The notes: generated by a model not told the origin, from the sequence alone. A DNA stretch of 64,000 bases from Eopsaltria australis (GCA_034509425.1 JAVTVJ010000452.1:620001-684000); one strand, 5' to 3'; positions 48,820-62,577 are shown, numbered from the stretch's first letter. Numbers and translations are program-made.

Positions 48820-51800
48820 TATTTAATTTGCCAGGTATCTTTTCACTTTTACATTTTTGTCTGTTCCAAATCCATTGTATTGAGGAGAACTCACAGGTAC
48901 AGGAGAATCATAATGCTGGGTTCTCCTTCCCCCCCCCTCCCTTCCTTTTCATTTTGGTGATAAAATTCAAAAGCTAATAACATCAGACAGATTATAGCAG
49001 CATTGATGAATGGCCATGTCTGGATTTCCTGTCTGGAGACCAGAGCAGGCACTGTCTGAGAAAGAAGACAAGACAGTCACTGCATAGAAAGAAAAGGAAT
49101 ATCCAGCAGATGGATTATGTCTGGCTGGTCCCATTATTAATACTGATCTGTATCAGGCAGTGATGAATACATAGAAGCACTCAGAAATACTAATAGTTTC
49201 ACCCTTTAAGTACTAATTTCTATCCTTCTATCCTATTTAACATTAAAAATGCTCTGTGATCTTGTCATTGATGGAAATGGTTATAATGAAGAGCCATGTC
49301 TCTTGGGAAGAAAGACTATACCAAATTTAATGAAAAATATTAAAATCAGCTTGAGAGGTAGAGAAGTCATAAACTACAATCAGAGAATATCAGAGAAAAC
49401 TCCTTCCCCCTAAACAATTCATATCCTTATTTAAATGTAATCTTTAAATCCTAAATCTAAGGATATTTTCAGTAACCAAGACTATGGACTAAATATATTC
49501 TGAAAAAAAAGAAGAAGGAAAACAGGACATATTAGGTAATGTATTGACAGTTACAATCAATTACACAGCATTCATGCTGCACTGGAGTTAAGATTAGTGT
49601 AACAAAATCTCCGTTTTTCTGGATCTTTAACTCTTTCAGGAGCCTCTTCTGAGAAATTAAAGAATGTGAATGCACTGATATACAAAAAGGTAAAAAAAAT
49701 CTTGCCCTAAGTCCTGAAAGTGCCTAAATATTAACTAAATCTAACTGGTAACAAGTAAAAAAGATCAACCAGGCTGCAGCATCCACCAGTAGCACTTATT
49801 CAGGATGAAGAACAGGAGATCATTTGGATTGTGAGGATTTGGATGTCGACTCTCAGACTCACAGTTCTTGTTGACTATTCTGTTGATTATCCTGTTTGGA
49901 GTATTAAGGTGACTCAAGACAACAGGATAGGCTCTGGCCTAGCTGAACACATTTTCTTGTGAGCTGCCACTGCTTCATGATACTCAAGCAATTTTCTCTT
50001 TTGACACAAAAAGAAGTAGGATGACATTTCCTCCTGAAACACATCAGGACCTGTGCAATACGTATTCAGGTATAAGAACAGACTTTTAATATCTACTTGC
50101 TGAAAAAGATTTGCTAAAAGTGGCTAAGGATGGCTAAGGAGAGTGGGGAGAATGTAAATAGCCACAAATATAATATAGGTGGTATCTATCAGCCAATATA
50201 GTAACAAGCATTAAATAACATAACTGACTAACATAACTGCACAACACAATTGAGACTGACAATAAAACTCCTAGTGTCATGATCTGAGGATTGTAGCCAC
50301 CATGTGGCTAAAATCTGTGGGTCTGCATTGACATTGCCACACCAATATCTGCATCTATCAATATCTGCATTAAAAAAGAAGCTTCTCCCAGCCTAAACTT
50401 TCCTTATGAAATGACCCACAAGGGTAATGGGAAAAAAGAGTGCTTTTCTTTGTTCTCCTTCATCTTTTTCCTGGAAATACAGGGGCAACCCCAGAAAAAT
50501 CAGTGTCTGCTCTGCTATTCTCTCATTTGTCTGTAAAATAGAGGCACCAATACACACTTGTTTTCTCAATGTTTAGTTGCCAGCTTATGTTATATGAGTG
50601 TTTGTAAAATACATTAAAAACAGCTCTGCCAATGTGGATGGAATTTGCTTTAATAGCCTTGAAAAGCCCATGATTTATGATCTCTGTCAGAAGGCAGTTC
50701 CTTTTCAGATCAGCATATTTCTAATGTCATAATGTAGAATGGAAATTAACTGCTTGGATTTCTCCATTTTGCATTTCTATTTGCAGACCAACGCTTTCCT
50801 TTAGGAACACCAAGTTCCATATGTGTCTCTTCATTATGTCAACAGCAAAGCAAAGCATGTCTAAAGTCCTTTACAGTTGTCTTCTACCACCAGATGTTAT
50901 TGTACTATTGAGCATTATATATTCTCTGAAGAATGAGGACTCTAAATAGTTATTTCAAGTGTGTATGCCATTAAATCAATACCTACACTAAATATTCAGA
51001 AAGGTCAAGGCAAAAGCTAAATGAACTTCTGTAGAGTTTGTGAGATTCAATTATAAACCAAAATCAAACACTCAAAGGTACTACTTTTCTGTAATTTATC
51101 CTAATAGGTCAATAACATCCTTCTTGAAAGCCAGAGCCAAAGTTCCAATTTTTCTCCATATCAAGCCTCCTGAAAACTTTACACAGTTCTGTAAATAGGA
51201 GAACCCACTAATTCCAGCATCTCAGAGAGATCTGATATTTAAATATCTCTAGAGGTAGCTAAGCTAGAACAGTCACCCATATATACTTAGCAAGGAGGAG
51301 TTTTTGAAGGCATTTTGTAGCTCCTACAAATAGTTCCATTTTAGCAGATATTTGCCTGTGCACAAATAGACTCACAGATAGTTTCTACAATATGGAGCTG
51401 CTTATGCCATTAACACTGGTCTACAATTCATTGCACCAAGGAAGATCTGGAGAGTGTGTTCCTTGTAAATTCTTTCTGCCCTAACCAGTTGTTCTCAGCA
51501 GCTCGTTACTATTTCAGCTGCTCCAATCAGATACAGCTCCTGAGTTTTTTTGGAGGACTCCAATGTTTGTATCTCTGCTATTGCAGAGCTCACTGCATCC
51601 AAATGAGCTGTGTGACCAGTGGCCATTCTCATGCTTCCTGCGAATGTTAAAAGGAACAAGACCACCACAAGCAAGGAAATAAAGCAGGTAATATTCAACC
51701 ATAGTTCCTAAAAATTTCTTTTAAATTCTGTAAGCTGTACTTTTAATTTCAGACCTCCCCTCAAACAGGAATTCCTCGTCCAAGTCTAGAATGCCTCTGC

Positions 51801-54800
51801 AATACTTTTCTCTAAAAGACAACTACTCAAGTGGTATATCAGGAACTCTGATAAACTCAGATTTGCCTGTGACAAGGTGAAAGAGGGGAACAAATACCAC
51901 TGGAATGGAAGCTGAGATCAGAGCTGGTAGAACTGCCTGCTGTGAAGAATACTATGGATGAAGAAGGTCCAACCTCACAAAATGGTAATCACAACACAAC
52001 CTTAGCTAAACACAATAGTTATGCAGGGTGATAGTGCTGCTGCCATCCTAAAAATGGCAAATCCAGTTACTTCTATAGATAGGATAGGATAGAAACAAAT
52101 GCATACTTTCAATATACTTCCACAGAGTGAAGAGTGTCGTTTAAGTCAGTTAATCAGCCTGAATAATTTGGATCCTCACTGTAGTAAGCACTGTACTTAC
52201 CATATTTCTACATGATCCTTTTCATTGTGTCAGCCTTTAAGACATCCTTGTTTCTTTTCCTTCTTTTCTAGTAAAGAATTCTGACCTTGTTTTTACACAA
52301 GTCACTCAATTTGTGAAAGATCTTTGAAAAATTAAATTCTCCTTCAAACTCAAAAGTCAGTGAAACTTGAGAACATCCACTTAACTAAGGGTGCTGATAT
52401 TACCTGTGCCAAAAGTAACAGTGGTACCTAAAACAGCAGATAAGAATCAAACTGAAAACAAAATGAGGTACCTCACAGCACCATTCGTAGCTCAAACTCA
52501 GCTGTTCTGTGACCCACAGAAGACAACAGCCTTTGTCTACATGGCAATTCCAGCCCTCACCCACCAATGGAAAAGGTGCATTGAACAGCTATATTGTTTT
52601 GCTGCTTTTGGTTTTAAAAGCAAGTTCACTGAAGGGAACTGTGGCAAAATCAGAGAATCTATGTTAACATAACTTTCAGGATACCTTCTTAAGTGATCAT
52701 AAGTCAGGAAAAGATAACATAAGGGTTTGTGAGAATAGTCAAACAGGCAAGCTAAGGGTCTCAAAGGAACTGGTGGAGAAGAGTTGGATTTCTGCATCAT
52801 TAGAAGTCCCTAACACCTCAATAAAATAATAAATGCTGTCTCTAAAGAGATCCAGCATTGAAAAAAAAACACAAGGGAAAGCACACTTATCAGGATGTCA
52901 GTTCAATTAGAAGTACAACTGTGAGATAAAGGTCCCCTTGCCCTTCACACCCACAGTGGGGGAACTGTACTTCTGAAGTTTAATAGTCCTCTCCCCTCTC
53001 CATATTAAGTCATAGGGCTCTTCAGTTTTCTGTGGTCCACTGCAAAGACAGTCTTGTCCCTAAAGATAAGGAACAATAAACATATTTTTAAGGTAATAAA
53101 AAATATCTTTCGTCCATGGCTTGCCACCTAGGTACATATGGAAAACTTCTGCTCTTCTAAGGAAAAAGAGAAGAGGTAAAAAGCCAGAAGCAGTTACACC
53201 TGGCTAAAGGAGGATGGACCACAATGGGGCAAATTAACAAGACTTCAAAATAAATGCTGTTAATGAAGGGAAAAAGAAGAGCTTATAATATAATGTAACC
53301 ATTACTGGAAAGGGAGCCACAGTAACAGATGTTTGGGGTTTTTGGGTTTTTTTCAATCTAGGATTCCTAGGCTTCAATGAGTCAACATACTTGAAGCTGT
53401 AAAAACTTCAGAACAACATAGTCATTATATCAAACTGTTACCACCCCTCCTCCCCCTCTCTTGGACAGCTTTGGGGAAATACAGTACACAGACATAAACA
53501 GCTCTACCTGCAGGTTTTTGTATTTCATTTGTGTTAGCTCTACATTCTGGGCTTTTGCTTACACGATAGACTTGGACAGGTATATTCTGATAGAATTTTA
53601 CAGGCAACATAAATTTTTAAGTCCTGCCTGTACTACAAGCCTTCTCTTGAAAATGCAATCTCCATTAACAGCATTTTAGAGTAAAAAACATCTAAATCAA
53701 TCAGGTGAACCCAAAACACTCCAGGTTTTGTGCATTCACTTTTGGATAACTAACTGGAGAGCACGTCAAAGCTTTTTTGCATGCCAGCCTCTTTTATCTT
53801 CAAACAGATCCACAAATGGATTATTTATAGATGCAACAGCAGCCCTCTGAGCAAAGCATAAAGGGCAGAGATTACAAAAGATTGATTTCCACAGCTCGGT
53901 ACTGCCATGAACCTATAACCCAAGCAGATGCACAGGGGAGAATTCTCTTCCTTAGGTCAGCTGTTTATTCCTGGCATGTGCTTACAAATCCCTGGGAAGG
54001 ATTAAAAGGACATTCATATAGTAGTTTGAAAAAGCCAGTAAAGAAGCCCTGTTCCTCTAATTTCCTCTAGTGTTTGCCTCCATTTCATGAATCATGGTTA
54101 ACCTGGAGAAGAGATCCATTTCTACATGTAGTATAAGCCACATGCATTCTTGTCAGTGGAAACACCACCACAAGCCTTCTCTACTAAATTCACAAACTTT
54201 AGGCAATGAACTTACAAGTGGGTTTCTGTTTACTGCCCAATTCAGCTTGGTGAGCAAAATACAGACAGAAGTTTTTCTTGTCTCATTTTCACAAGCAGTG
54301 AAAACGTATAACATAAAACATCCTTAAATCTAAAATGTAATGGAATGATATATGTAATGGAACATCCTCATGATTATATCCATTCAAGTCCCCATTTTCA
54401 TTTTGATGAATTTGTCATCTTTCCTATTTGAAACAGAGCTATAAATACACTTTTGACAAGACAAATATTCACTCTATCAGTCTTAATTGATTCAATTTTT
54501 CAAACAAGTTTAATTCCTCCCTTTGCCTATTTTTTCATAGAAGTCAAGAAAGCCACGACTAAACAACGGTAAACTAACCTCCCAGCTGTTCATAGGATAA
54601 TTCTTCTACTGAATCAAAACTAATATTGTTAAGTGTTCAGACACTTCCGTCAGCTGACAAAGGATACTTTCATTCTCTTTTTTAAACTGAATCATTAACA
54701 GCCTGCTTTGTTCTTGCACTATTTACAGTTCTTCCAGTCTTCTCAGTTCAGGCACAGATCCCAGAATGCGTAAGGTACCATTTTCATTCATTGTATTCTA

Positions 54801-56087
54801 AACATAGGAACAAATCAATACATTCAGATTTCCCCCTCTGAGCAAAAGATGCAGTGTCTAAGTGGTACAAGCAGTCTACTGTTAGTCAGCTTCAGAACCA
54901 TCACTATGCAATGCAACAAACATCTCAAACACAACCCACTCAGCAACATAAGCAATTAATTTGAAAGTTAGTAGATAGTCTTCCATCTCCAATTTGAATA
55001 CAAATCACAGCTTCTAATTTAGCAGCTAGCCTCTTGAGACACACACACAGAGGAAAAGAAAAGAAAAAAAAGGCCACAATGGCAGCTGCTTTCATTGCCA
55101 AAACTCTGCAGCTCACGTTCCTATGGAGAACATCAATCCACTATCAGCAGGGCTTTTCTGCTTCACAGAGAGGCCAGTTCTTAGTTATAAGCAGTTTCAG
55201 AGCAAAACCAGCAAGAGTGCTTTACAGAAAATAATTATCTAAGCCCTACTGCATTCTGACCCATATTTCTTATGCTAAGGCAGATCCTCATTATAATTTC
55301 TTGTTTTGTTAATAAAAAGTTTTTAGATTCTGAGGAGTAGAAGAGACAGGAAAAAGAGCAAGGGTCTGTGATGTTACTCCAGCATGTCCATATGTGACAG
55401 CTGTGAATTGAACTCTCCTCTTAAACTACAAGTAGGCATTCAGCAGATAGGGAGCTTAAATGTCACAGTCACTTTCTTAGCCTAAGGTTTCATTACAGCT
55501 GCTACAATTAGGAAACATACCTTCAGTTGATCTACTTAATATAGTGTCTAGATGGTTCTGATCAAAGATTTTTTTTTTTTTTATGTGAATAAATGTACTT
55601 GGTGTGGAGGGAAACATTACTATTTTGATTTCCATGGCCACATGCCTTAATATGTATTAACTAGGTGAAGTTAGCTCCTGGCTGTCCCTAAAATTTAATA
55701 ACCAGCTAGCACATAGTAACATACCAAATTGTGCTTATGGCCCAAATATTTACAGGCTGGCTTATATTCTTTCCTCCGTGTTTCTTTCTGCTCCTGCTGT
55801 GTCTGGAGACATAACTACTAAAGTCACCTTGAAAAGATAAAAGGAAAAAGGACACTCAAGGCAATGGGTAGTTGATCCATCCCTAAATAATAACTGAGTC
55901 TGGAAACTCAAGATATGTACATCAGGAAACAGCTATTCTTTTATAAGAAAATTTGGAGCATCTCATACCAATAAATAGTAAGGCACTGTTCCCAAGTTTT
56001 ACATCAAGACTTTCTTTTCTGACAATCCTTATAAAGGTAATATTTTTAAAAATAGCATTCTTACTGAAAAAATTTATTGGCATGAAT
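48820..56087. other. AT-rich single-copy DNA
   Basis: About 7 kb without a recognisable gene or dispersed repeat. It holds a C-rich run near 48930-48942, an AC run and A-rich run near 55040-55070, and a T run at 55570-55581. A minus-strand frame at 51495-51698 begins with a hydrophobic stretch but has no further support. Confidence 0.45.
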
Positions 56088-56145
56088 TGAGTTGAATTAA
56101 ATTCAATTGAATTGAATTGAATTCAATTCAATTCAATTGAACTGA
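56084..56145. repeat. (GAATT/CAATT)n with a perfect 40-bp palindrome
   Basis: Repeated GAATT units switch midway to CAATT units, so the array is its own reverse complement. 56102-56141 is a perfect palindrome made of TTCAATTGAA, TTGAATTGAA, TTCAATTCAA and TTCAATTGAA in order, centred at 56121/56122. Confidence 0.97.
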
Positions 56146-59100
56146 TAAAAAACTCTTGGGATTGTCTGTAAAAATACATTCGATTTCATTATTGCAGTTA
56201 CATTTAGAAATTTAAAAAAAAAAGGCAAAATTATTGTTAATTCCGGGCACTCTTTTTAATGGGAACTTTTCAAAGATTACTAAGTGCATAAGAATATGGT
56301 AAGTCAAACCCCTCAAATAATTTCTTCATGTCAGATTTCCTAAATTAGCTCTTGTACAAAGATATAATGTATTTTAATTGCGTACTAAAAATGTCTGAAA
56401 TCTAACCACATGCATAACATGTTACGCCACCTTTCAGACTTGCTTTTTTTTGTTCCTTGCATGTCATTTTGATCATTGTTAAGAATAAGCTGATATGCAC
56501 AAAGAGAATAATTTTTCTTTTAAATTGTTAATTAAAAGATTCATGCACACCTTCAAATCTCCCCTAAAAACAATGCTCCAATATCTGTGCAGCTTTTAAT
56601 GAGGTGAGCAAGAAAGATCCAAAAACTATTCTTTTCTGTGGTCATATTTTTAGTGTTCATAATTTAGCATCCCGTGCTTACCCTCAAAACCTGCTGCAAA
56701 CTATCACACAGACTATGTTGAGATATGGAAATAGCCTGTTCTACAATTTCAGAGAAATGGCAAAAAATGAGGACTGCTCTGTTGGACATCTCAAGTCTCT
56801 CAGAGTAACTCCTTTTCTGAATATTCAAGTCAGGTACGAGATTGCTATAGACTGCTGCCACTTCACACCAATCCCATATTTTACCATGGGCTTATTCTTT
56901 CTAAAGGGAATATTATATTGATTTAATATGCAAAACATCCCCTTTGTTTCAAGAGGCATTTGGAAAACCTTCTAGACCAATAATCCCAGCTCACTGCATG
57001 TGTAATTTCATATGTCCACCTTCACAATGCCTAAGCAGCTCAGTGCTTCCAGACTGGGTATGCCAACTCAAAGAGCAATGAGAAACATGCACTCTTTTTA
57101 TTTGGGCTTCTCTCTTGAAATATATACTCATTTCACAACATCCCCAGGGCCATCTGGCTTCAGGTTGCCTTTTTAGGCATATCTGTCCATCCCTAAAGGA
57201 TTACTCGGCTTGAGCTCAGATCTTAGGAAAGCTTACCAATAGAAAAAGGCAAATCAGATGTTAGCCAATAGAGAAAGACAAATAAGTTTTTAGTTATATT
57301 ATATTACGGTTCTTACATTCTGGTCACAATTGATACCTTTCCTCTCCACTTCTCTAAGCCAATTTTTTTTTAAGACATATTTTCAACTACAGCAAAAAAA
57401 CAAAGAAGTCATTGAACCTTTTCTTTTTTTCTCTTTATGCATTACAATTATGGGAAAAATATTATATCACTTTGGGTCAATCTTCTGTGCAAATTCACAG
57501 CGTATTAAATAGCCTTACTTCCCGCATGCAGAATTTCAAATTGCGTAAGCAGCAGATGGGAACAAAGGGTCATTTTAACCATGCTAGTGCATGTGGTTTT
57601 AAGTGTTTTATTTCCAGTTGTAAACCTCTAAAATTGAGGCTTTATATAAGAAATTACATAAAATAGCAGATAGTTAAATTCACCACAGGAATTAAATTCA
57701 AGATATAAATATGATAATAGAATGATTTAAAACAGCATGATTTCTTGATTGCTGTCTAAATATTGCTTAGTGCATGGAAAGAAAATGAGAAGTGAGTGTG
57801 GCAGACTGCAGCAAGCACTCCTGCTGCCCAAGGACTCAGACCACTATTAATGAGCTGTGGACAGGATCTGATTTGCCTATTCCTGCCAGATACAAGGGAA
57901 GAGAACTTAATTAATGACAAATTATCGCTTAGCTGATAATGCACATGGTTTCTTACCATACTCTGAAAATTACTTTTATAAACTGCCATTATGGTTTTGA
58001 AAGGTGAGAAGTATATATTGACAAAAACCCCACAACAAACCAAAGAACAACAAAAAAATAACCTTGATTTTAATATTTTTCCATAGTAGATAACAAAAAA
58101 TAGCAACACAAACAAAAAAGCTGGTAAATTTTTGTCTGAAATCAGATTTTTGTTTAGTTTCAGCTACAGAGACTCCCTTCTTTATGTTCTATTGTATGAA
58201 ATTCTTATTCTGCCACTAAAGCAGTCTGGTGAACTACTAATTAGAGCTATTAACCTTAAATGTCCTTTGAATTTTGTATATTCAGTCAGCACCTATCCCA
58301 AACTGTGCTTTGATCTTTGATGCAAATGTAAGAAGCATCTTCACTTTCTCCCTTGGGGAGCATAGTGCTGTCACTTTAACTTTATGGCTGATGCTGCCTG
58401 GGGTTAATATGGCATTGCTCTCATATGTAATAAAGGAAGAGACCACATTTTGCTGAGAAAAAGAATCAGACTCACAGTCCTTGAATTTTAAATGTCTTCT
58501 TTGGTATTTCAAATGTTTTATTTTTCACTGTATTATTAAAAGAAAATAATCTGCATATTTTTACTGTCCACAGGTACAATGCAATGTTTCATTCTGCCAG
58601 AGTCCCTTTTCCTTTAAAAATGGCTGTATGGATGACTTATTTTTAAAAGATTCCTCAGAGAACGTTTTGTAAGACAACAATTGTAAATTAAAGCACAGTT
58701 ATAATTTATATTGAGTACTTCTAGTCTTTTATGGTTTGACTCTGTATTAGAGTTACTATTAGCAACTCCCTGCAGAGCCTCTTTTTGTAATCAAAATGAC
58801 AACTCATATCATCACCAGTAAACATTGTTTGAAATGTAATACAACACTTCTTTGAAAGAGGCAGAGGCAATTTTAAATTTACAGCCTAAGTCTACACTGT
58901 AAAAGTAAATGGAAAAGCTCATCAAATTCAGAGGGCTTCTGATTAGGACAAGAGTCATGTAAATGAATAAGTAAACGTTTCAAGTGGCATTTTTACACTA
59001 ATAAAATCAAACAATTTCTATGTGGATTTGCTGTTGTAGGGTGCAATCCTGTTTTCCAGTGCTGCTGATGCACCTGTTCTGTAAGTCCTTAACACAGAAT

Positions 59101-59335
59101 GCATAGGCAATACCAGCAGCATCCCTTCTCATTCTCTAACATTCCCATGAGTGTCCACACTTGGATTTCTAGTCGTTTTTCTGTGCTTTCTCAAGATGCT
59201 CATTCTTTCTGTACCCTTTGTCACAGGTGAAATTGTTCACCCTGCCAGCTTAGATTTGCTTGTACCCTGCTACAGGCCATGGCATTCTTTTGTGAAGTGG
59301 GACTTCAGGATTCATGTCTCTTTAACAAAAGTTAT
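56146..59335. other. AT-rich single-copy DNA
   Basis: No gene recognised. 57900-57960 has TTAATTAATGA-type sites and looks like a possible conserved element. Confidence 0.4.
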
Positions 59336-59398
59336 GATTTCAGTCCTAGGTTTTCCACTGCTGAATAAGTACTCTAACCATTGTGCTACTCAGGAGTC
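59336..59398 (-). mobile_element. Relic of an ancient tRNA-derived SINE
   Basis: On the minus strand the order is GAGTAGCACAATGGTTAGAG (a pol III A-box-like block, about 59392-59373), a 34-base spacer, and CCTAGGACTGAAATC (a decayed B box, about 59350-59336). Old amniote tRNA-derived SINEs carry AGTAGCNNAGTGGTTAGAGCA and a GGTTCAAATC-type B box, and the spacing here aligns without gaps as I align it. The B box is mutated, so it is inactive. The rest of the SINE body is not recognisable. Confidence 0.55.
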
Positions 59399-61999
59399 AG
59401 TGTTTCCTTACTATAAACTGAACTTTTCATCTTCAGGATGTCATTCATTTGCTTGATAAATCAAGCTCTTCAAAGGACTTATGCATAGTTTACTCACATC
59501 TGTCACTATCTCTGAGACACAACAGGTCTTGAATAGGGATCTCGTATTTCTGAACAGTGACCTGAGAGCAAGTGAACTGTTCACATGGCAGTTTTAGCCT
59601 TTAGTCACTTGTAGATGCCTACTTCATCTCAGTCCCTAATATATTTTGGTGCAGTCTGTCTGCACAGATGCTTCTGTATATGTCATACAAGGGCAAAACT
59701 GATTAGTCCAAAGGTATTGTATATTTGAATTTAATAAAAATGCATGCAGCTGGTAAGGCATTTTCAATTCCTTCCATAAGCAGCTTGATCACATGCATCT
59801 GCAAGAATGTCAATTCCTCCCCGGTGATCTGAAGAAAGTAGTTTCATAGCTCAGTAAAATATATTAGTGTGCATTCAAAGAGGAAACAAAATTTAAAAAA
59901 AAAGAAAAGAGAGAGAAAATAAGAAAGCAACAAGGACCACTGGTATGAAATCCGTGGAGTTTCTTTTTTCTCCTTTTGAAAGTCAACCCTTACAGTTCAC
60001 AATTACCTTGTTCCTTACAAATAAGCACCTTCAATCAATGTGTTTTTATTTCTTCCAAAAATAGTGCCTTCATTTATAAGGATGATCATTTTATGTATTT
60101 ATATTGGGAGAATTATTTTAATTTGGGGAACTATTTTTTTTAAATACACATTTAATGCAAACTATGAAATTACAGTATAATTATATATATGGTGTTAAGA
60201 AAAAGAATTTACTGAAAAGCATTTATACATTTTGTCTCACAATTACATAATTCTTATACTAACCCTGTTGCCTACATCTTCACATTTTCAAGAGGTGTGA
60301 ATTTGACAGATCAGATGTCGGTTCAGAAAAAGTACACTAGAACTTGCAAAAAGGTTGGATGCCATTCTGGCTACACCGATTAAAGACTGACACATATTTG
60401 GAACATGCTAGTTTAAGACTGAAGATGACAACAAAGGAAAGTACGAAGACATGGAAGTTGTGATTGATGGGTGGTACATTATTTTAAATTAATACTTAAA
60501 CTAGGAACTGACATAGTGGGGCAAAACAAAAAATGTTGTCCTTTGTCTGATATGCTGCCCTTCACAATAAAATACACTGAAGGTTCAGAGAAAAATACTA
60601 TGATGTTTATAGCAAACACATAAAGTATCATCTTAACTCTTTATAAATATCTCCTTGATAACAAAAATGGAAATACCATCTTGATTTTTATAGTTGATTG
60701 TGTGCTGCCATCTACCCTGTCAGACCCAATCTTATGAATCTCACCACTTTAGTATCTCTCTAACCTCTGTACAGTTACCCCCAACTCAGACACTCCTGAA
60801 TTTCAAGGTGAAGAATGCTAAACACCAAATACTTCCTTCTCTGCTCGTACATGCATACTCCTTTCACTTTACCTCAGCGTCTCCAAATTCCCTATTACCA
60901 CTATCTCTTTTACCTTTATTTGCCAACATCCCTTGCCCTCATCCTCTTTCCTTCTGTATCACCTATTTTTAATTTTCTTTCTCCAGTGTGCTCAGACATC
61001 AGCACCAGGCTGACCCATGTTTGTCAAGCAGCATCTGATGCACAGTTGGGGTGAGATGGGAGGACATCTGTACTGGCAAGGGGACTTCACATACCAGTGA
61101 CCAGCTTGGCAGTCTGACCATCTTTCCACATCACCTATTTTTCCTTGCATCTTCAGATCCTTTCCTCATGGCCGATATTTGTTTGGCAGTCTAAAAATGT
61201 AACACTTCTCTTGGGTATCTATCTGCTATGTGGAAGTGCCTCGTAGGAGAGACCCACACCGAGTATCAGCAGTTGGCCATGTCTCATATTGTAAAAATCA
61301 GTATCAATCTCAGTATAAGCATCTTTGTAAATCTGTAATTTCTCTCTTTTACATCCTTTCTTACTCAGAGAAACTATAAACACCTCCAATCCCCTAGAAC
61401 ATTTCTATCTGCAACTTCCTGTGACATTTTAAGTTATGCACTATGTGCCAGTGTTGGTCTTTCTAAAACAGAATAGGTCTCCCTGAAACAGTCTAAGGTC
61501 TCTTAGTCAAGTTTTAAAAAGAAGAAGCCAAGGCTTTAACTTAAAGAATTTGCTAAGAATCAAAATTCCTATGTCCTTTTCCTCATCTGAGAAATGCATT
61601 ATTTCATATTTTGAGACACAGAATTAGTATTAGAAGTAGGAATCAGCTTCGAATATTAAAACCCAAGTCATGGACTCCAAAATCAGCAGTTTTGAGTTTT
61701 AAATTTTTTTGTAGTCCTTTCTCTAGTTAAAGAGTCTGTTTCGTCATTTCATTATCAATCGTCTTTCCAGTTTAATATCCCTTAAACTTGCAAAGAAAGG
61801 AAATAGGTCCGCTTTAGTCTGCCTGTGCAAATGTTAATCAGAAAGTAATAAGTAAAGTTTTGTATGTCTTTTTTAACTACTACATCACAAAAGGGTCAGT
61901 GCTAAAGTTACATATTTACAGTGGAAATATAGAATACTAAAATAATAGAACAGTACATTCTTATTGCAATGCAAAAAAAATGAAAGTCCCAAATGCATA
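59399..61999. other. AT-rich single-copy DNA
   Basis: No gene recognised. A purine-rich run lies at 59885-59930. Confidence 0.45.
61995..61999. repeat. Target-site duplication, left copy
   Basis: gcata, repeated exactly at 62573-62577. Confidence 0.9.
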
Positions 62000-62572
62000 T
62001 GTATTGGGTCTGACTGGGGTAAAGCTCACTGCCCTTACAGTGCTGTGCTTTGCTTTGGTGGCTGGCGTTGATAACAGAGCAGTGTTTTGGCTACTGCCAA
62101 GCTGTGCTGTCCCTGTGACATTCCTTCCCCCACTGAAGGGGATGGGGGTGGGCAAGATCCTGGGAGGGGACACCAGCAGGCCAGCTGACCCCAGTCAGCC
62201 AAAGGGATATTCCATACCATATGACATCAGCTCAGATATATAAGGGAAGGGAGAGAGGAGGAGGAGGAGGCACTCAGGGCTGGTCCATGTTTGCCTCCTT
62301 GAACAACCGTCACGCGTGCTGAAGCCCTGCTTCCCAGAAAGTGTCCGGACATCGCTGCTGATGGGAAGTAGAGATTGATTGTTTTCCCCTCTGCTCTTGC
62401 GCGCACAACTCTCAGCTTGTTTGTTCTACTTTTCTCCCCGCTGTAATAAAAACTGCCTTTTCTTACCCTGATAGTCTTTTTCAATATTATTCTCTCCCCT
62501 CTCCCAGTGGGAGAGGGAGTGATAGAGTGACTGAGTGGGCACTTGGCACCTGGCCAGGGTCAACCCACGACA
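62000..62572 (+). mobile_element. Solo LTR, avian ERV (copy 2 of an inverted pair)
   Basis: Complete 573-bp LTR bounded by TGT...ACA, flanked by a perfect 5-bp duplication gcata (61995-61999 and 62573-62577). Its U3 has the GGGATATTCCATACC core followed by CATATGACATCAG (62201-62230), and a TATA box at 62237-62243. AATAAA at 62445-62450 ends the R region, and U5 carries a perfect 21-bp hairpin at 62497-62517. No internal retroviral genes adjoin it. A 5-bp duplication with TGT...ACA ends suits an ERVL- or ERV1-type element. TATA and poly(A) signals are intact, so it could still act as a promoter. It is about 95% identical to the inverted copy at 3354-3923. Confidence 0.93.
62201..62243 (+). 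promoter_or_regulatory. U3 core and TATA box of the solo LTR
   Basis: A GGGATATTCC block, a TGACATCA site (one base from the CRE consensus TGACGTCA) and TATATAA within 43 bp. Related blocks occur in the LTRs at 586, 3354 and 43745, which suggests this is the functional promoter core of the family. Confidence 0.6.
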
Positions 62573-62577
62573 GCATA
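62573..62577. repeat. Target-site duplication, right copy
   Basis: gcata, identical to 61995-61999. Confidence 0.9.

Noticed and set aside
51495..51698. Minus-strand frame with a hydrophobic N-terminus
   Set aside because: No homology and no transcript features; hydrophobic leaders are common in T-rich DNA.
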